From NCBI GenBank assembly GCA_024401225.1, contig JAKSLM010000010.1:22028-86027 (forward strand): a stretch of DNA of 64,000 bases, given 5' to 3'. Positions 53,336 to 62,793 of the stretch are shown here, piece after piece. Both the position numbers and the translations under genes were made by a program. Under the pieces are notes generated by a model. It saw only the letters and a list, made by a program, of their open reading frames with translations, made no database searches and was not told where the DNA came from. This DNA comes from Bacteroidaceae bacterium (GTDB lineage Bacteria; Bacteroidota; Bacteroidia; Bacteroidales; Bacteroidaceae). Positions within the stretch are counted from its first letter, which is position 1; the number at the start of each line of letters is the position of its first letter.

Positions 53336-53370
53336 AAAACAAAAAAGGATAGACGCGCTGTCTATCCTTT
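53336..53370 (-). terminator. Terminator after tRNA-Thr
   Basis: On the minus strand GGATAGAC (53367-53360) pairs with GTCTATCC (53354-53347) around AGCGC, followed by TTTTTTGTTTTT. Confidence 0.88.
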
Positions 53371-53390
53371 AACAATCCTGTTTTTTCTTG

Positions 53391-53464
53391 AGCCTCTTGT
53401 CGGATTCGAACCAACGACCCCGAGATTACAAATCACGTGCTCTGGCCAACTGAGCTAAAGAGGC
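53391..53464 (-). tRNA. tRNA-Thr (anticodon TGT)
   Basis: The minus strand folds as a full cloverleaf: acceptor GCCTCTT/AAGAGGC, D-loop TAGCTCAGTTGGCCAGAGC, anticodon loop TTTGTAA (TGT, plus-strand 53428-53430), and T-arm with GGTTCGAATCC. CCA is not encoded. Confidence 0.95.
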
Positions 53465-53468
53465 GGGT

Positions 53469-53564
53469 GGGTAAGCTTACTACATCGCGCCGCTACAACC
53501 AAGTACCTTTGCTGCGATCAAGCCCTGGAGGATTCCGAGGGAGCTGGCCGTATAGGACTTACCC
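53469..53564 (-). ncRNA. ffs: Signal recognition particle RNA (4.5S-like, small bacterial type)
   Basis: The ends pair (GGGTAAG with CTTACCC) and the interior carries the domain IV core on the minus strand: CAGGGCTTGATCGCAGCAAA then GG, matching the E. coli CAGG...GCAGCCAAGG arrangement, and GGCGCGATGTAG resembles the E. coli GGGATGTAGC 3' part. Length about 96 nt. It lies 4 bp before tRNA-Thr and less than 1 kb from ffh, which encodes its protein partner. The precise 5' end may lie upstream (promoter predicts a start near 53588). Confidence 0.75.
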
Positions 53565-53592
53565 ATGTGATGCTCTTTTTCAAAAGCGAGTG

Positions 53593-53623
53593 CAAAGGTA
53601 GAGAGTTTTTGGTAAATATCAAA
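53593..53623 (-). promoter_or_regulatory. Promoter of the ffs-tRNA-Thr unit
   Basis: Minus strand TTTG (53623-53620), 19 bp, TACCTTTG (53600-53593): a perfect Bacteroidetes promoter. Confidence 0.85.
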
Positions 53624-53727
53624 ACAATTTACCGTTTTTTTTGCGTTTTAATCACAAAAGGCTATTGCTTTTGCTTGTAGTTTGTGCATTTTTCCTAAAA
53701 GTAATGCTGATTATCATTTAAAATGTG

Positions 53728-53735
53728 TATCTTTG
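53728..53735 (+). promoter_or_regulatory. -7 element of dedA
   Basis: TATCTTTG ends 9 bp before the dedA ATG, so the transcript has almost no leader. Confidence 0.6.
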
Positions 53736-53744
53736 CACGGAATT

Positions 53745-54380
53745 ATGGAAGAAATAATATTAAATCTTGCCAATGGTGCGCTCGAGAACCTGAATTACGG
53801 TTGGATAGTGCTCTTCATGGCCATAGAAAGTTCGTTCATCCCATTTCCGAGCGAGGTGGTGATGATACCTGCTGCCTACATGGCGGCTGAGACCGGCGAG
53901 ATGTCGTATCCAATGATCATCCTCATGGGTACAATCGGTGCCATGATCGGTGCGCTGATCAACTATGGCATATCGTATTTCCTGGGTCGCCCTATCGTGT
54001 ACGGTTTTGCCAATTCGCGCTTCGGCCACATGTGCCTCATCGATGCCGACAAGGTGCAACAGGCTGAGAAGTTTTTCGACAAGCATGGCGCGGTAAGCAC
54101 GCTGATAGGCCGTATGATACCTGCCATCCGTCAGCTCATCTCCATTCCTGCCGGACTTGCCAAGATGAACCTGGGTAGCTTTGTGCTCTTCACTTGCCTT
54201 GGTGCTGCCGTATGGAACCTGATTCTCACCCTGATAGGCTACCTGTGCCACACGGTGATGCCTAAGGAGGAACTGATAGAGATCATAACCCACTACAGCC
54301 ACATCATTGGCTACACAGCCATCGCCCTCGTGGTTGGCGTACTTGGATTTCTTATTTATAAGGGAGCGAAGAAGAATTAA
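53745..54380 (+). CDS. DedA-family membrane protein, 211 aa
   Basis: Start 53745 follows the promoter directly; the in-frame ATG at 53682 lies upstream of the -7 element. 'SSFIPFPSEVVMIPAAYMAA' near residues 28-47 and 'FFDKHGAVSTLIGRMIPAIR' near 110-129 followed by 'SIPAGLAKM' are DedA/SNARE-associated hallmarks. Four to five membrane segments. DedA proteins support membrane homeostasis, and some flip undecaprenyl phosphate. ffh follows after 79 bp. Confidence 0.93.
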   Translation: MEEIILNLANGALENLNYGWIVLFMAIESSFIPFPSEVVMIPAAYMAAETGEMSYPMIILMGTIGAMIGALINYGISYFLGRPIVYGFANSRFGHMCLIDADKVQQAEKFFDKHGAVSTLIGRMIPAIRQLISIPAGLAKMNLGSFVLFTCLGAAVWNLILTLIGYLCHTVMPKEELIEIITHYSHIIGYTAIALVVGVLGFLIYKGAKKN

Positions 54381-54401
54381 GAATTAAGAATTAAGAATTA
54401 A
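54370..54401. repeat. AAGAATT tandem repeat
   Basis: Four units of TTAAGAA overlapping the end of dedA and running into the gap before ffh. Confidence 0.7.
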
Positions 54402-54459
54402 CATGCTGATGATTAAGAATTAGCATATTTAACAAAGCTGAATAAAAGATATACATAAT

Positions 54460-55806
54460 ATGTTTGAAAATCTATCCGAACGACTTGAACGATCGTTCAA
54501 AATACTGAAAGGTGAAGGACAAATCACCGAAATCAACGTTGCAGAAACCCTGAAGGACGTGCGCCGTGCCTTGCTCGAGGCCGACGTGAACTATAAGGTT
54601 GCCAAGACCTTTACTGACACCGTGAAGCAGAAGGCGCTGGGTCAGAACGTGCTCACAGCCGTAAAGCCTGGCCAGATGATGGTCAAGATAGTACACGACG
54701 AACTTGCTTCCCTCATGGGCGGTGAGGCTACTGAGCTCAACGTACAGGGCCATCCTGCCATCATCCTCATGGCTGGTCTCAACGGTGCTGGTAAGACTAC
54801 CATGTCGGGTAAGCTTGCTCTCCGTCTGAAGACTCAGAACCACAAGAAGCCTCTGCTGGCTGCCTGCGATACGTTCCGTCCTGCTGCGATGGAGCAGTTG
54901 CGCGTGCTTGCCGAGCAGGTCGATGTGCCATGCTACATGGAGCTCGGCGCCACCGATCCTGTAAAGGTGGCTCTCAATGCCATACAGGAAGCGAAGGCTA
55001 AGGGCAACGATGTGGTGATCGTCGATACTGCCGGACGCCAGTCGATCGATGAGGAACTGATGATCCAGATCCAGCAGATCAAGGCTGCAGTCAATCCTAA
55101 CGAGACTCTGCTCGTTGTGGATGCCATGACCGGTCAGGATGCTGTCAACACAGCCAAGACTTTCAACGAGCGCCTTGAGATAGACGGTGTGATTCTCACT
55201 AAACTCGATGGTGACACACGAGGCGGTGCTGCCCTCTCGATCCGTACCGTGGTTGACAAGCCTATCAAGTTTGTCGGTACAGGCGAGAAGATGGAGGCTC
55301 TCGACGTGTTCCACCCATCACGTATGGCCGACCGTATCCTCGGCATGGGTGATATCGTCAGCTTCGTAGAGCGTGCCCAGCAGCAGTTTGACGAGGAGGA
55401 GGCTAAGCGATTGGAGAAGAAGATTGCGAAGAACAAGTTCGACTACAACGACTTCCTCGGCCAGATCAACCAGATAAAGAAGATGGGTAACATCAAGGAC
55501 CTCGCAGCCATGATTCCTGGCGTAGGAAAGGCTATCAAGGACATCGACATCGACGACAACGCCTTCAAGAGCGTAGAGGCTATGATAGGTTCGATGACTC
55601 CATACGAGCGCGAGCATCCTGAGTGCATCAACATGAGCCGCAAGCAGCGCATCGCCAAGGGTTCGGGCATCACGCTCGACGAGGTGAACCGCGTGACAAA
55701 GCAGTTTGACCAGATGCGTAAGATGATGCGCATGATGACTGGCAGCCACATGGCTTCGGCTATGAAGCAGATGCAGAGAATGAAGGGAAGAATGCCGGGA
55801 AGATAA
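54460..55806 (+). CDS. ffh: Signal recognition particle protein Ffh
   Basis: GTPase that, with the 4.5S RNA encoded 0.9 kb away, targets nascent membrane proteins to FtsY/SecYEG. N domain residues 1-90, G domain with P-loop 'LNGAGKTTMSGKLALRLKTQ' near 108-127, 'DTAGRQSIDEEL' near 190-201 and 'TKLDGDTRGGAALS' near 247-260, and a methionine-rich M domain from about 300 ('MRKMMRMMTGSHMASAMKQM'). 448 residues, normal. Confidence 0.98.
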   Translation: MFENLSERLERSFKILKGEGQITEINVAETLKDVRRALLEADVNYKVAKTFTDTVKQKALGQNVLTAVKPGQMMVKIVHDELASLMGGEATELNVQGHPAIILMAGLNGAGKTTMSGKLALRLKTQNHKKPLLAACDTFRPAAMEQLRVLAEQVDVPCYMELGATDPVKVALNAIQEAKAKGNDVVIVDTAGRQSIDEELMIQIQQIKAAVNPNETLLVVDAMTGQDAVNTAKTFNERLEIDGVILTKLDGDTRGGAALSIRTVVDKPIKFVGTGEKMEALDVFHPSRMADRILGMGDIVSFVERAQQQFDEEEAKRLEKKIAKNKFDYNDFLGQINQIKKMGNIKDLAAMIPGVGKAIKDIDIDDNAFKSVEAMIGSMTPYEREHPECINMSRKQRIAKGSGITLDEVNRVTKQFDQMRKMMRMMTGSHMASAMKQMQRMKGRMPGR

Positions 55807-55810
55807 AAAG

Positions 55811-55880
55811 TGAAGAGGTTAAAGGTTAGAGGTTAGAGGTTAAAGGTTAGAGGTTAGAGGTTAAAGGTTAGAGGTTAGAG
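55811..55880. repeat. AGAGGTTAAAGGTTAG tandem repeat between ffh and folD
   Basis: About nine 7-bp units, with AGAGGTT and AAAGGTT alternating roughly 2:1. Same unit as at 43893-43937 and 19340-19405. Confidence 0.8.
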
Positions 55881-55911
55881 TAGAAACGCAAAATAAAAAA
55901 ACAATTAAGAT

Positions 55912-56793
55912 ATGCAACTAATAGACGGTAAAGCCACTGCAGCTGCCATCAAGGCTGAGATTGCAGAAGAGGTAAAGAACATAGTAGAGGCTGGAGGCAA
56001 GCGCCCTCACCTCGCAGCAATACTCGTAGGTCACGACGGTGGTTCGGAGACTTACGTGAAGAACAAGGTCATAGCATGTGAGCAATGCGGATTCAAGTCT
56101 ACCCTGCTCCGCTTTGAGGACGACATCACCGAGGAGTTCCTTCTCGACCAGGTGAAGAAGCTCAACGAGGATGACGATGTAGACGGATTCATCGTTCAGC
56201 TTCCACTCCCTAAGCACATCTCGGAGCAGAAGGTGATAGAGGCTATCGACTACCGCAAGGATGTGGATGGTTTCCACCCTATCAACGTGGGCCGCATGTC
56301 GATCGGTCTGCCATGCTACGTGTCGGCTACCCCACTCGGCATCACCGACCTTCTGGCTCGTTACAACATCGAGACCAGCGGCAAGAAGTGCGTTGTGCTC
56401 GGACGCTCGAACATCGTAGGCAAGCCTATGGCTCAGCTCATGATGCAGAAGCGCTACCCAGGCGATGCTACCGTGACCGTGCTCCACTCGCACTCAAAGA
56501 ACATCAAGGAGGAGTGTGCACAGGCCGACATCATCATCGCAGCCCTCGGAAGCCCTAACTTCGTGACTGCCGACATGGTGAAGCCTGGTGCCGTAATCAT
56601 CGACGTAGGTACTACACGCGTACCTGACGCAAGCAAGAAGAGCGGTTTCAGGCTGAACGGCGACGTGAAGTTTGATGAGGTAGCAGAGAAGTGCTCATTC
56701 ATCACTCCTGTGCCAGGAGGTGTGGGGCCAATGACCATCTGCTCGCTGATGAAGAACACTCTTTCTGCCGGAAAGAAGGAGTTCTATCGATAA
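55912..56793 (+). CDS. folD: Bifunctional methylene-THF dehydrogenase / cyclohydrolase
   Basis: Interconverts one-carbon folate forms with NADP. '[20 protein letters not shown]' near 43-62 holds the catalytic Tyr-x3-Lys, '[13 protein letters not shown]' near 94-106 and '[20 protein letters not shown]' near 162-181 are FolD signatures, and the C-terminal '[14 protein letters not shown]' is conserved. 293 residues, normal. Confidence 0.97.
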   Translation: MQLIDGKATAAAIKAEIAEEVKNIVEAGGKRPHLAAILVGHDGGSETYVKNKVIACEQCGFKSTLLRFEDDITEEFLLDQVKKLNEDDDVDGFIVQLPLPKHISEQKVIEAIDYRKDVDGFHPINVGRMSIGLPCYVSATPLGITDLLARYNIETSGKKCVVLGRSNIVGKPMAQLMMQKRYPGDATVTVLHSHSKNIKEECAQADIIIAALGSPNFVTADMVKPGAVIIDVGTTRVPDASKKSGFRLNGDVKFDEVAEKCSFITPVPGGVGPMTICSLMKNTLSAGKKEFYR

Positions 56794-56812
56794 ACAACAA
56801 TCTTGCTGCACC

Positions 56813-58729
56813 ATGAAGAAGGCATTCATCTTACTGCTTACCATGCTTATGGTCCTGCCAGCATTGGCTCAGACCGATCCCGGCTACTATATCAGCAACT
56901 ACAATGTTGATATGGTGGTGCATGAGGACTATCGTTTCAGCATAACGGAGACCATAGAGGTGGACTTCCTCGAGGAGAGTCACGGCATATTCCGCATGAT
57001 ACCAAACTGGGTGTGGGTGAACCGCGACATCTCGGAGAAGCAAGATGGCAGCGAGACGAAACTGATGCACTACAAGGTGGACATCAGCAAGATGAAGACT
57101 TCGGAGGAATGGACTGAGATGAGTGAGTTTGGCGACTCGCTGCTGGCCATGCGTTTCGGCGTGGAGGACAGGACATTCACCGGACCTCACACCTATACGT
57201 TGAGCTACGAATACAAGCCATACGGTGACCGTGTGACTCAGAGCGACCTCTTCTTCTACTCGGTGCTAGGAGCGGGATGGGACTGCATGGTGAAGGTATT
57301 CATGTTCAACATCCATTTCGACAAACCACTCTCCGACACAGAGTTTGACAACATCGAGGCCTTCGTAGGCAGCTTGGGCAATAAGGCCAACGTGGCGAAG
57401 GAGATTATACTCCGCTCGACCAAGACCGACCTGGCAGGTGGTGCAAAGAACATACCTCCACGCTCGGCTGTGACGATCCGCATTCCGCTGCACGAAGGCT
57501 ACTTCACAGAGGGCCTTCACCCTAAGCTCGACATTCAGCTGGCATGGGCTCTCGCCATCATTTCCATACTGCTATCCCTTTACCTTATTTATATAGAGCT
57601 GTTTGGAGGCGAAAAGATCACCAAGGTGCTGTCGTTCTATCCTCCTGACGACTGTTCAAGTGCCGATGTAGGTACACTCATCGACACCAGCGTGGACGAT
57701 CAGGACATGATATCGCTCATACCTTGGTTTGCATCGAAGGGTTACCTCACCATCGACAACACCAGCGGACATCCTGTACTGGAGAAGGTGATGGACCTGC
57801 CTGACAATGCTCCTAAATACCAGAAGAAGCTGTTCAACGGTTTCTTCCCAGGCGACAAGAAGACATTCGACACCGAGCATGCAGGTGCCGGCTTCGGCAA
57901 CAGTTGGCTCAACGCCATGGACGAGGCAAAGAAGGCATACAGCGGCAAGCTCAACAAACTCAACACGGGCAAGGCGCTGATACTGTTCATCGCCGTTATG
58001 GCTCTGTCGTTTGCCACATACTTCGCTACCAACACCTGCGATGCATATCTGACAGGCGGTATTACCACGGTATCCTACCTTGGCATAGCATTTATCGTAC
58101 ACGGCCTGCTCTCGGGCAAGAAGGGATGCGCAAACTATTTCATGGCCATAGTCGGAGTGGGATTTCTTGCCATGATGCAATTCGCCATGTTCATGGGCGA
58201 ATTAAATGGCGAAGACGGCTCATACATCCAAACTGACATACTCCTACTTGCCAACATTTTCATGCTGGCTGCATGCCTGCTGGCGTTCCGCCTCGTAGTG
58301 ATGACTCCTCATCGACGTGAGCGCATAGGTCAGATACTCGGTCTGCACGACTTCATAGACACAGCCGAGAAGCAGCAGCTGCAGCAACTGATGGATCAGG
58401 ACGAGCAATACTTCTACAACGTGCTGCCTTATGCAGTAGCCTTCGGTATGGTGAAGAACTGGACCAAGAAGTTCGAGGGACTGACCGTTCCTCCAGCCGA
58501 CTGGTACAGAGGCAATGATAACAACATGATGCAGGGATTTGTCAACATGACTCCTCAGCATCTCATGACCAAGTCCATGCGATCGTCCATCAAGACCGAG
58601 GTAAGCAAGCGCGCCGAAGCAGCTGCAGCAAGGTCGTCATCGAGCAGCAGTAGCAGTCATAGCTACGGCGGAGGCGGTGGCGGATTCTCCGGAGGTGGAT
58701 TCGGAGGCGGCGGTGGAGGCCGATGGTAA
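56813..58729 (+). CDS. DUF2207 membrane protein with glycine-rich tail, 638 aa
   Basis: Signal peptide (cleavage after ALAQ), then the extracytoplasmic DUF2207 domain ('ISNYNVDMVVHEDYRFSITE' near 26-45, 'GIFRMIPNWVWV'), a membrane segment near 245-262, a cytosolic region, and three to four more segments near 385-505. The C-terminus is Ser-rich then 'YGGGGGGFSGGGFGGG', as in many DUF2207 proteins. The family is widespread with no established function. It starts 19 bp after folD. Confidence 0.9.
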   Translation: MKKAFILLLTMLMVLPALAQTDPGYYISNYNVDMVVHEDYRFSITETIEVDFLEESHGIFRMIPNWVWVNRDISEKQDGSETKLMHYKVDISKMKTSEEWTEMSEFGDSLLAMRFGVEDRTFTGPHTYTLSYEYKPYGDRVTQSDLFFYSVLGAGWDCMVKVFMFNIHFDKPLSDTEFDNIEAFVGSLGNKANVAKEIILRSTKTDLAGGAKNIPPRSAVTIRIPLHEGYFTEGLHPKLDIQLAWALAIISILLSLYLIYIELFGGEKITKVLSFYPPDDCSSADVGTLIDTSVDDQDMISLIPWFASKGYLTIDNTSGHPVLEKVMDLPDNAPKYQKKLFNGFFPGDKKTFDTEHAGAGFGNSWLNAMDEAKKAYSGKLNKLNTGKALILFIAVMALSFATYFATNTCDAYLTGGITTVSYLGIAFIVHGLLSGKKGCANYFMAIVGVGFLAMMQFAMFMGELNGEDGSYIQTDILLLANIFMLAACLLAFRLVVMTPHRRERIGQILGLHDFIDTAEKQQLQQLMDQDEQYFYNVLPYAVAFGMVKNWTKKFEGLTVPPADWYRGNDNNMMQGFVNMTPQHLMTKSMRSSIKTEVSKRAEAAAARSSSSSSSSHSYGGGGGGFSGGGFGGGGGGRW

Positions 58730-58748
58730 GCACCACCAAAGCCCCAAA

Positions 58749-58818
58749 AAGTCACATAAGGCCCATAAGGCCATAGGACAAATAAGTCACATAAGGCTCA
58801 TAAGTCACATAAGTTCCT
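58749..58818. repeat. CACATAAGGC/CCATAAG tandem-like tract
   Basis: Imperfect 9-14 bp units of (A)GTCACATAAGGCTCATAA between the DUF2207 and CapA genes. Confidence 0.65.
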
Positions 58819-58825
58819 TAAGCCC

Positions 58826-59938
58826 ATGAAACGTCTTTTCATTCCTATCGCAGCATGTTTGATGCTCTGCACCTGCAGCAATGCTTCATCGACCAAGGCC
58901 AATACAGCCGTAGCCGATGACAGCACAGCGCTCGAGCAACAGGCCACGGCAATGAAGGCAAGCGCAAAGCTGGCATTCACCGGCGATGTGATGATGGGTA
59001 CCAACTTCCCGTCCGACTACATTACAAAAGACAGGGGAAAGAGCCTCTTCAAGGATTGCGACAGCATACTCCGGGATGCCGACATAGCGATAGTGAACCT
59101 CGAAGGCACTTGCTACGACGGCACGGATGGCGAAGTGCGCAAGATGACCAATCCCAATACTTACTACATATTCAGAATGCCAGGCGACCACGCACAGCAC
59201 CTTGCCAATGCCGGCATAGATGCCGTAGGGTTTGCCAACAACCACTCGTTCGATTTCGGCATGACAGGAAGGCGCAACACCATCAAGACCATGCACGACG
59301 CAGGCATCGAGGTGGCTGGAGTGCGCGAACTGGCAGAAGGATGCGTGATGGAGCGCGATGGGGTGAAATATGCCTACATTGCCTTTGCTGCTTCGTGTAC
59401 AAAGGTGCTTGACATGCTCAACAGGCAGGAAGTGGACTCGATGATAGGCAAATACCGCGCTCTGGGCGATGTGCTCATAGTCTCGTTCCACGGAGGAGCA
59501 GAAGGTGCATCATTCCAGCACGTGCCAATGAAGGCAGAGACGTATGTGGGCGAGGACCGCGGCAACGTGCATGAGTTTGCACACCATTGCATCGACATGG
59601 GAGCAGACGTGGTGATAGGCCATGGACCTCACGTGCCACGCGCCGTGGAACTATACAACGGGCACTTCATCGCCTACTCACTCGGCAATTTCTGTGCTCC
59701 CTACCGTATGGGTACCACAGGTGCAAAGGGCTATGCACCACTCCTCGTGCTTAATATCAATCCGCAGGACGGCACCTTCATCGACGGACAGATACACTCG
59801 TTCCGCCAGTATGATGGCATAGGTCCGAGGAGCGACAGCAGCAACGCAGCTGCAAGAAACATACGCCAACTGACTCTCGACGATTTCCCTACCACCCCAC
59901 TCTCCATAACCGAATATGGGCATATCACTAAGAAATGA
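58826..59938 (+). CDS. CapA-family (PgsA-like) lipoprotein, 370 aa
   Basis: Signal peptide with a possible lipobox (LCTCSN, two candidate cysteines). The metallophosphatase-like CapA fold is clear: 'FTGDVMMGTNFP' near 51-62, 'VNLEGTCYDG' near 91, 'ANNHSFDFGMTG' near 137-148, 'SFHGG' near 217, 'GHGPHVPRAVELY' near 263 and 'YSLGNF' near 284. CapA relatives take part in poly-gamma-glutamate capsule assembly, but no capBC genes are here, so another envelope role is likely. Confidence 0.9.
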   Translation: MKRLFIPIAACLMLCTCSNASSTKANTAVADDSTALEQQATAMKASAKLAFTGDVMMGTNFPSDYITKDRGKSLFKDCDSILRDADIAIVNLEGTCYDGTDGEVRKMTNPNTYYIFRMPGDHAQHLANAGIDAVGFANNHSFDFGMTGRRNTIKTMHDAGIEVAGVRELAEGCVMERDGVKYAYIAFAASCTKVLDMLNRQEVDSMIGKYRALGDVLIVSFHGGAEGASFQHVPMKAETYVGEDRGNVHEFAHHCIDMGADVVIGHGPHVPRAVELYNGHFIAYSLGNFCAPYRMGTTGAKGYAPLLVLNINPQDGTFIDGQIHSFRQYDGIGPRSDSSNAAARNIRQLTLDDFPTTPLSITEYGHITKK

Positions 59939-60882
59939 CAAACGACAAAAACATGAAGAAGCTTTTCATCCTAATCACATTGGTATCCCTGTTGCTATCC
60001 GGATGCAACGGCCAGAGCAAGGCAAGCAATGACTTTGCACCTGACAGCGTGTGTACAGCCGATTCTGTCATAGAAGTGGACAGCAAGACCAAGCTCTCGA
60101 TCGAAATCAAGACATACGAGAAGACAAGACTGCTGCTTGCCGACTACGAGCCTCGCAACATCTATCACGAGAACAGCATATCCATAGAATGGCCAGAAAG
60201 TGCCGAGGGCATCAATCTCGATTCGCTCCAGAAGGCGCTGAAGAGCATGCTGCCCTTCGAAGGTCAGGGCAATGTACGCAAGATAGTGGACAGATGGTGT
60301 GACGAGATGTTTGCGGATGGAGGATACGACTGGGAATACACGGAGGTGAAGGAAAGAGAGGACAAGGAGGTGAACGAGGAAGCCGACAGCATCATGCAGT
60401 ACGACACGGAATGTTCGTTCAATCTGGTGTTTGATGGTATAGACACGCTGCATCACATCATCAGTTTCACATCGACCTTCCACGATAACAACGGCTGCGG
60501 CATGGGAGCATGCATATTCTATACCCACAGCTATCTGAATTACGACTACATCGCAAACAAGGAAATCACCGTGGACGACCTCTTCCTGCACCGATCGAAA
60601 GCTGCTCAGCAGATGAAGAAGCAATGCATCAGTCTGGAGGACTACGATGACTTCGATGGACTGGAAAGACAGACCGATGTGCCTGATAAATTCTTCATCA
60701 TGGGCGACACTGTGTATTTCACGTTCGAAAAGTACGAGATAACGTACGGTGCAGCAGGATGCCCATCGGTGGGATTTGACATCCGTAAGTGTCCAGAAAT
60801 CCTCACCGACTACGGCAAGAAGCTGTTCGGCATAAAGGAGGATGAAACACTGGAACACAAAAAGAAGCCCATTACACATTGA
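59935..60882 (+). CDS. DUF3298-type (RsiV-like) lipoprotein, 315 aa
   Basis: The ATG at 59935 overlaps the capA stop (ATGA); the in-frame ATG at 59953 gives the cleaner signal peptide with lipobox (LSGCNGQ). The mature domain has 'FTSTFHDNNGCGMGACIFYT' near 180-199, a 'KEITVDDLFL' strand and the DUF3298 end 'VYFTFEKYEITYGAAGCPSV' near 258-277. DUF3298 occurs in the lysozyme-binding anti-sigma factor RsiV and in many exported proteins. Partner unknown; co-translated with capA. Confidence 0.85.
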   Translation: MTNDKNMKKLFILITLVSLLLSGCNGQSKASNDFAPDSVCTADSVIEVDSKTKLSIEIKTYEKTRLLLADYEPRNIYHENSISIEWPESAEGINLDSLQKALKSMLPFEGQGNVRKIVDRWCDEMFADGGYDWEYTEVKEREDKEVNEEADSIMQYDTECSFNLVFDGIDTLHHIISFTSTFHDNNGCGMGACIFYTHSYLNYDYIANKEITVDDLFLHRSKAAQQMKKQCISLEDYDDFDGLERQTDVPDKFFIMGDTVYFTFEKYEITYGAAGCPSVGFDIRKCPEILTDYGKKLFGIKEDETLEHKKKPITH

Positions 60883-60917
60883 TTATTGACAACTACTTTA
60901 TATAATACAAAGGAAAT

Positions 60918-62747
60918 ATGAACACAAGGAAACTATTGCTTCTCATGCTCTCACTACTCATGACAATGGGAGCATCGGCCGCTAAGGGCGATGAAGTGTG
61001 GAAGAGCATCGATGACTGGAGCGAATACATGTCGTCCAGCGAATTTGGCGATATACAGGGTATGATACTTTACGACGTAGATGCCGATGGTATCAACGAA
61101 TGTTTCGTAGTGGGCGAATACGCCAGCGCCTTCTTCACCTGCGGCGATGGAAGCGGAAAGTATGGCAAGGAGCATATCTACTTGGCTGCAAACAGCATTC
61201 ACACCAGTAGCCTGTCCATATATAAAGGCATACCTTACATCGCCCATCAGGGAGGATGCGGTACGGGATGTCACATTTTCGAGTATTACAAGATAGACAA
61301 GAGCAGCCTCGTGTCAGGATACCAGTCGGTAGAAACGTACAACCCTATGTCGGAGGACGAAGAAGGGAAAGAGGGCGAATACTTGCTCCTGAAGCCAGGA
61401 CAGGAACCTCGCAAGATCAGTTCGGTGCTCTTTGAAAAGAACGCTCCAAAGAAAGCTGAGGTCATCAACCTCGAAGAACTTGACATGATTGCCATTGAAA
61501 GCAAGATGGAGGAAGAACCTGTGCCTGCAATTGCAGGTGCCAAGGCTACATTGCACTATCAGAGTGCTGACACAATCATCATACGCGACGACAACGGCTA
61601 CTTCTACGCTATACTCAGCAATGGCGAACTGGCTGTTGCACCAGGCGGAGCATACAGCGGCGACATCGTGATACCTTCTGCTGTGGAGTATGAAGGCAAG
61701 ACATATCCTGTTACCACCGTGCGTCGCAACACGTTCTACAAGACGCCAGCTGCAAGCAATATCGGTACCATCACATCGATCACTCTCCCAGCATCGGTTA
61801 CGCTGGTAGGTGCTGATGCATTCCGCGACAATCCTTCGCTCATGGCTGTGAACTGTAGTCCAAAGACACGCATCGAGGTGCGTTCGTTCTGGGGATGTCC
61901 TAAGTTGAAGTTCGATCGCCTCGAACCAGTTTATGCCTATACAGCTTCATACGACATGGAATCAGCCCCAATGAGCGAGCAGATCAACGCCATGTCGGTT
62001 TACTATTTCCCTATCGATGAGGCAAACGACACGATTGCAGCATACCAATGGGCACTACACAAGTATCACCACAATGGTGTACGATTCAGCAAGTGGGCTA
62101 ACATGAAAAACGACAGAGCCATGGCAGCCTATTGCTGGAGGACATCGCTGGTGCGAGGCGGTATCTTCAACCTGATCAACAAAAACAATGTTGAGACCAT
62201 GTTCAAGGGCAACATGGGGCCATGCACCGAGGTGCTTCTGGCCGACAACAGCTACGTAGCCACTCACGAGTTCCCTATGTTCAGCCGCTGGCTCTGGGGC
62301 GAGGATGAGAAGCCGGCTCCAGAAGCCTTCAAGCAGGCTATGGCAAAGAAATATGGCAAGAAGGTGAAGTACAGCTACGAGGTGGGCAAACTGCTCTACA
62401 CCACCAACGAGCAGCTCATCATCACGGAGTTTGCCATCACCAACCACGAGGCACAGTATGTACTCTCATGGCTCAAGGATGGCAAGGAGATATGCACATT
62501 CACAGAGAAACAGAAGACTGATCCTGAATACGAGGAGTACAGCGTATGGAACGTGGATGATGACGGCAACTACAACATCCCTACCCTCATGACTGTGGCT
62601 CGCGACGAGAAGGGCAACATCGAACTCTTCCTCCTGCACGCAGCACCTGAAAGCCTTAACTTCTCCCACCTGGTGCAGAAAGGCAACAAGTTTGAAAGCG
62701 TGGGTGGCGACCAGTGGTACAACTGGATCGATGCACCCGATGATTGA
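60918..62747 (+). CDS. Exported protein with BspA-like LRR segment, 609 aa
   Basis: Signal peptide (cleavage after GASA). 'ILYDVDADGINECFVVGEYA' near residues 50-69 looks like an integrin-type Ca-binding loop. Residues about 240-320 form a BspA-type leucine-rich repeat segment ('GDIVIPSAVEYEGKTYPVTT', 'ITSITLPASVTLVGADAF'). The C-terminal half is unassigned. BspA-type repeats often mediate adhesion. It lies 35 bp after the DUF3298 gene. Confidence 0.8.
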   Translation: MNTRKLLLLMLSLLMTMGASAAKGDEVWKSIDDWSEYMSSSEFGDIQGMILYDVDADGINECFVVGEYASAFFTCGDGSGKYGKEHIYLAANSIHTSSLSIYKGIPYIAHQGGCGTGCHIFEYYKIDKSSLVSGYQSVETYNPMSEDEEGKEGEYLLLKPGQEPRKISSVLFEKNAPKKAEVINLEELDMIAIESKMEEEPVPAIAGAKATLHYQSADTIIIRDDNGYFYAILSNGELAVAPGGAYSGDIVIPSAVEYEGKTYPVTTVRRNTFYKTPAASNIGTITSITLPASVTLVGADAFRDNPSLMAVNCSPKTRIEVRSFWGCPKLKFDRLEPVYAYTASYDMESAPMSEQINAMSVYYFPIDEANDTIAAYQWALHKYHHNGVRFSKWANMKNDRAMAAYCWRTSLVRGGIFNLINKNNVETMFKGNMGPCTEVLLADNSYVATHEFPMFSRWLWGEDEKPAPEAFKQAMAKKYGKKVKYSYEVGKLLYTTNEQLIITEFAITNHEAQYVLSWLKDGKEICTFTEKQKTDPEYEEYSVWNVDDDGNYNIPTLMTVARDEKGNIELFLLHAAPESLNFSHLVQKGNKFESVGGDQWYNWIDAPDD

Positions 62748-62793
62748 GAGAGACTCACCCTATAGTCCATAAACAATAAACTCATGAACTGAA

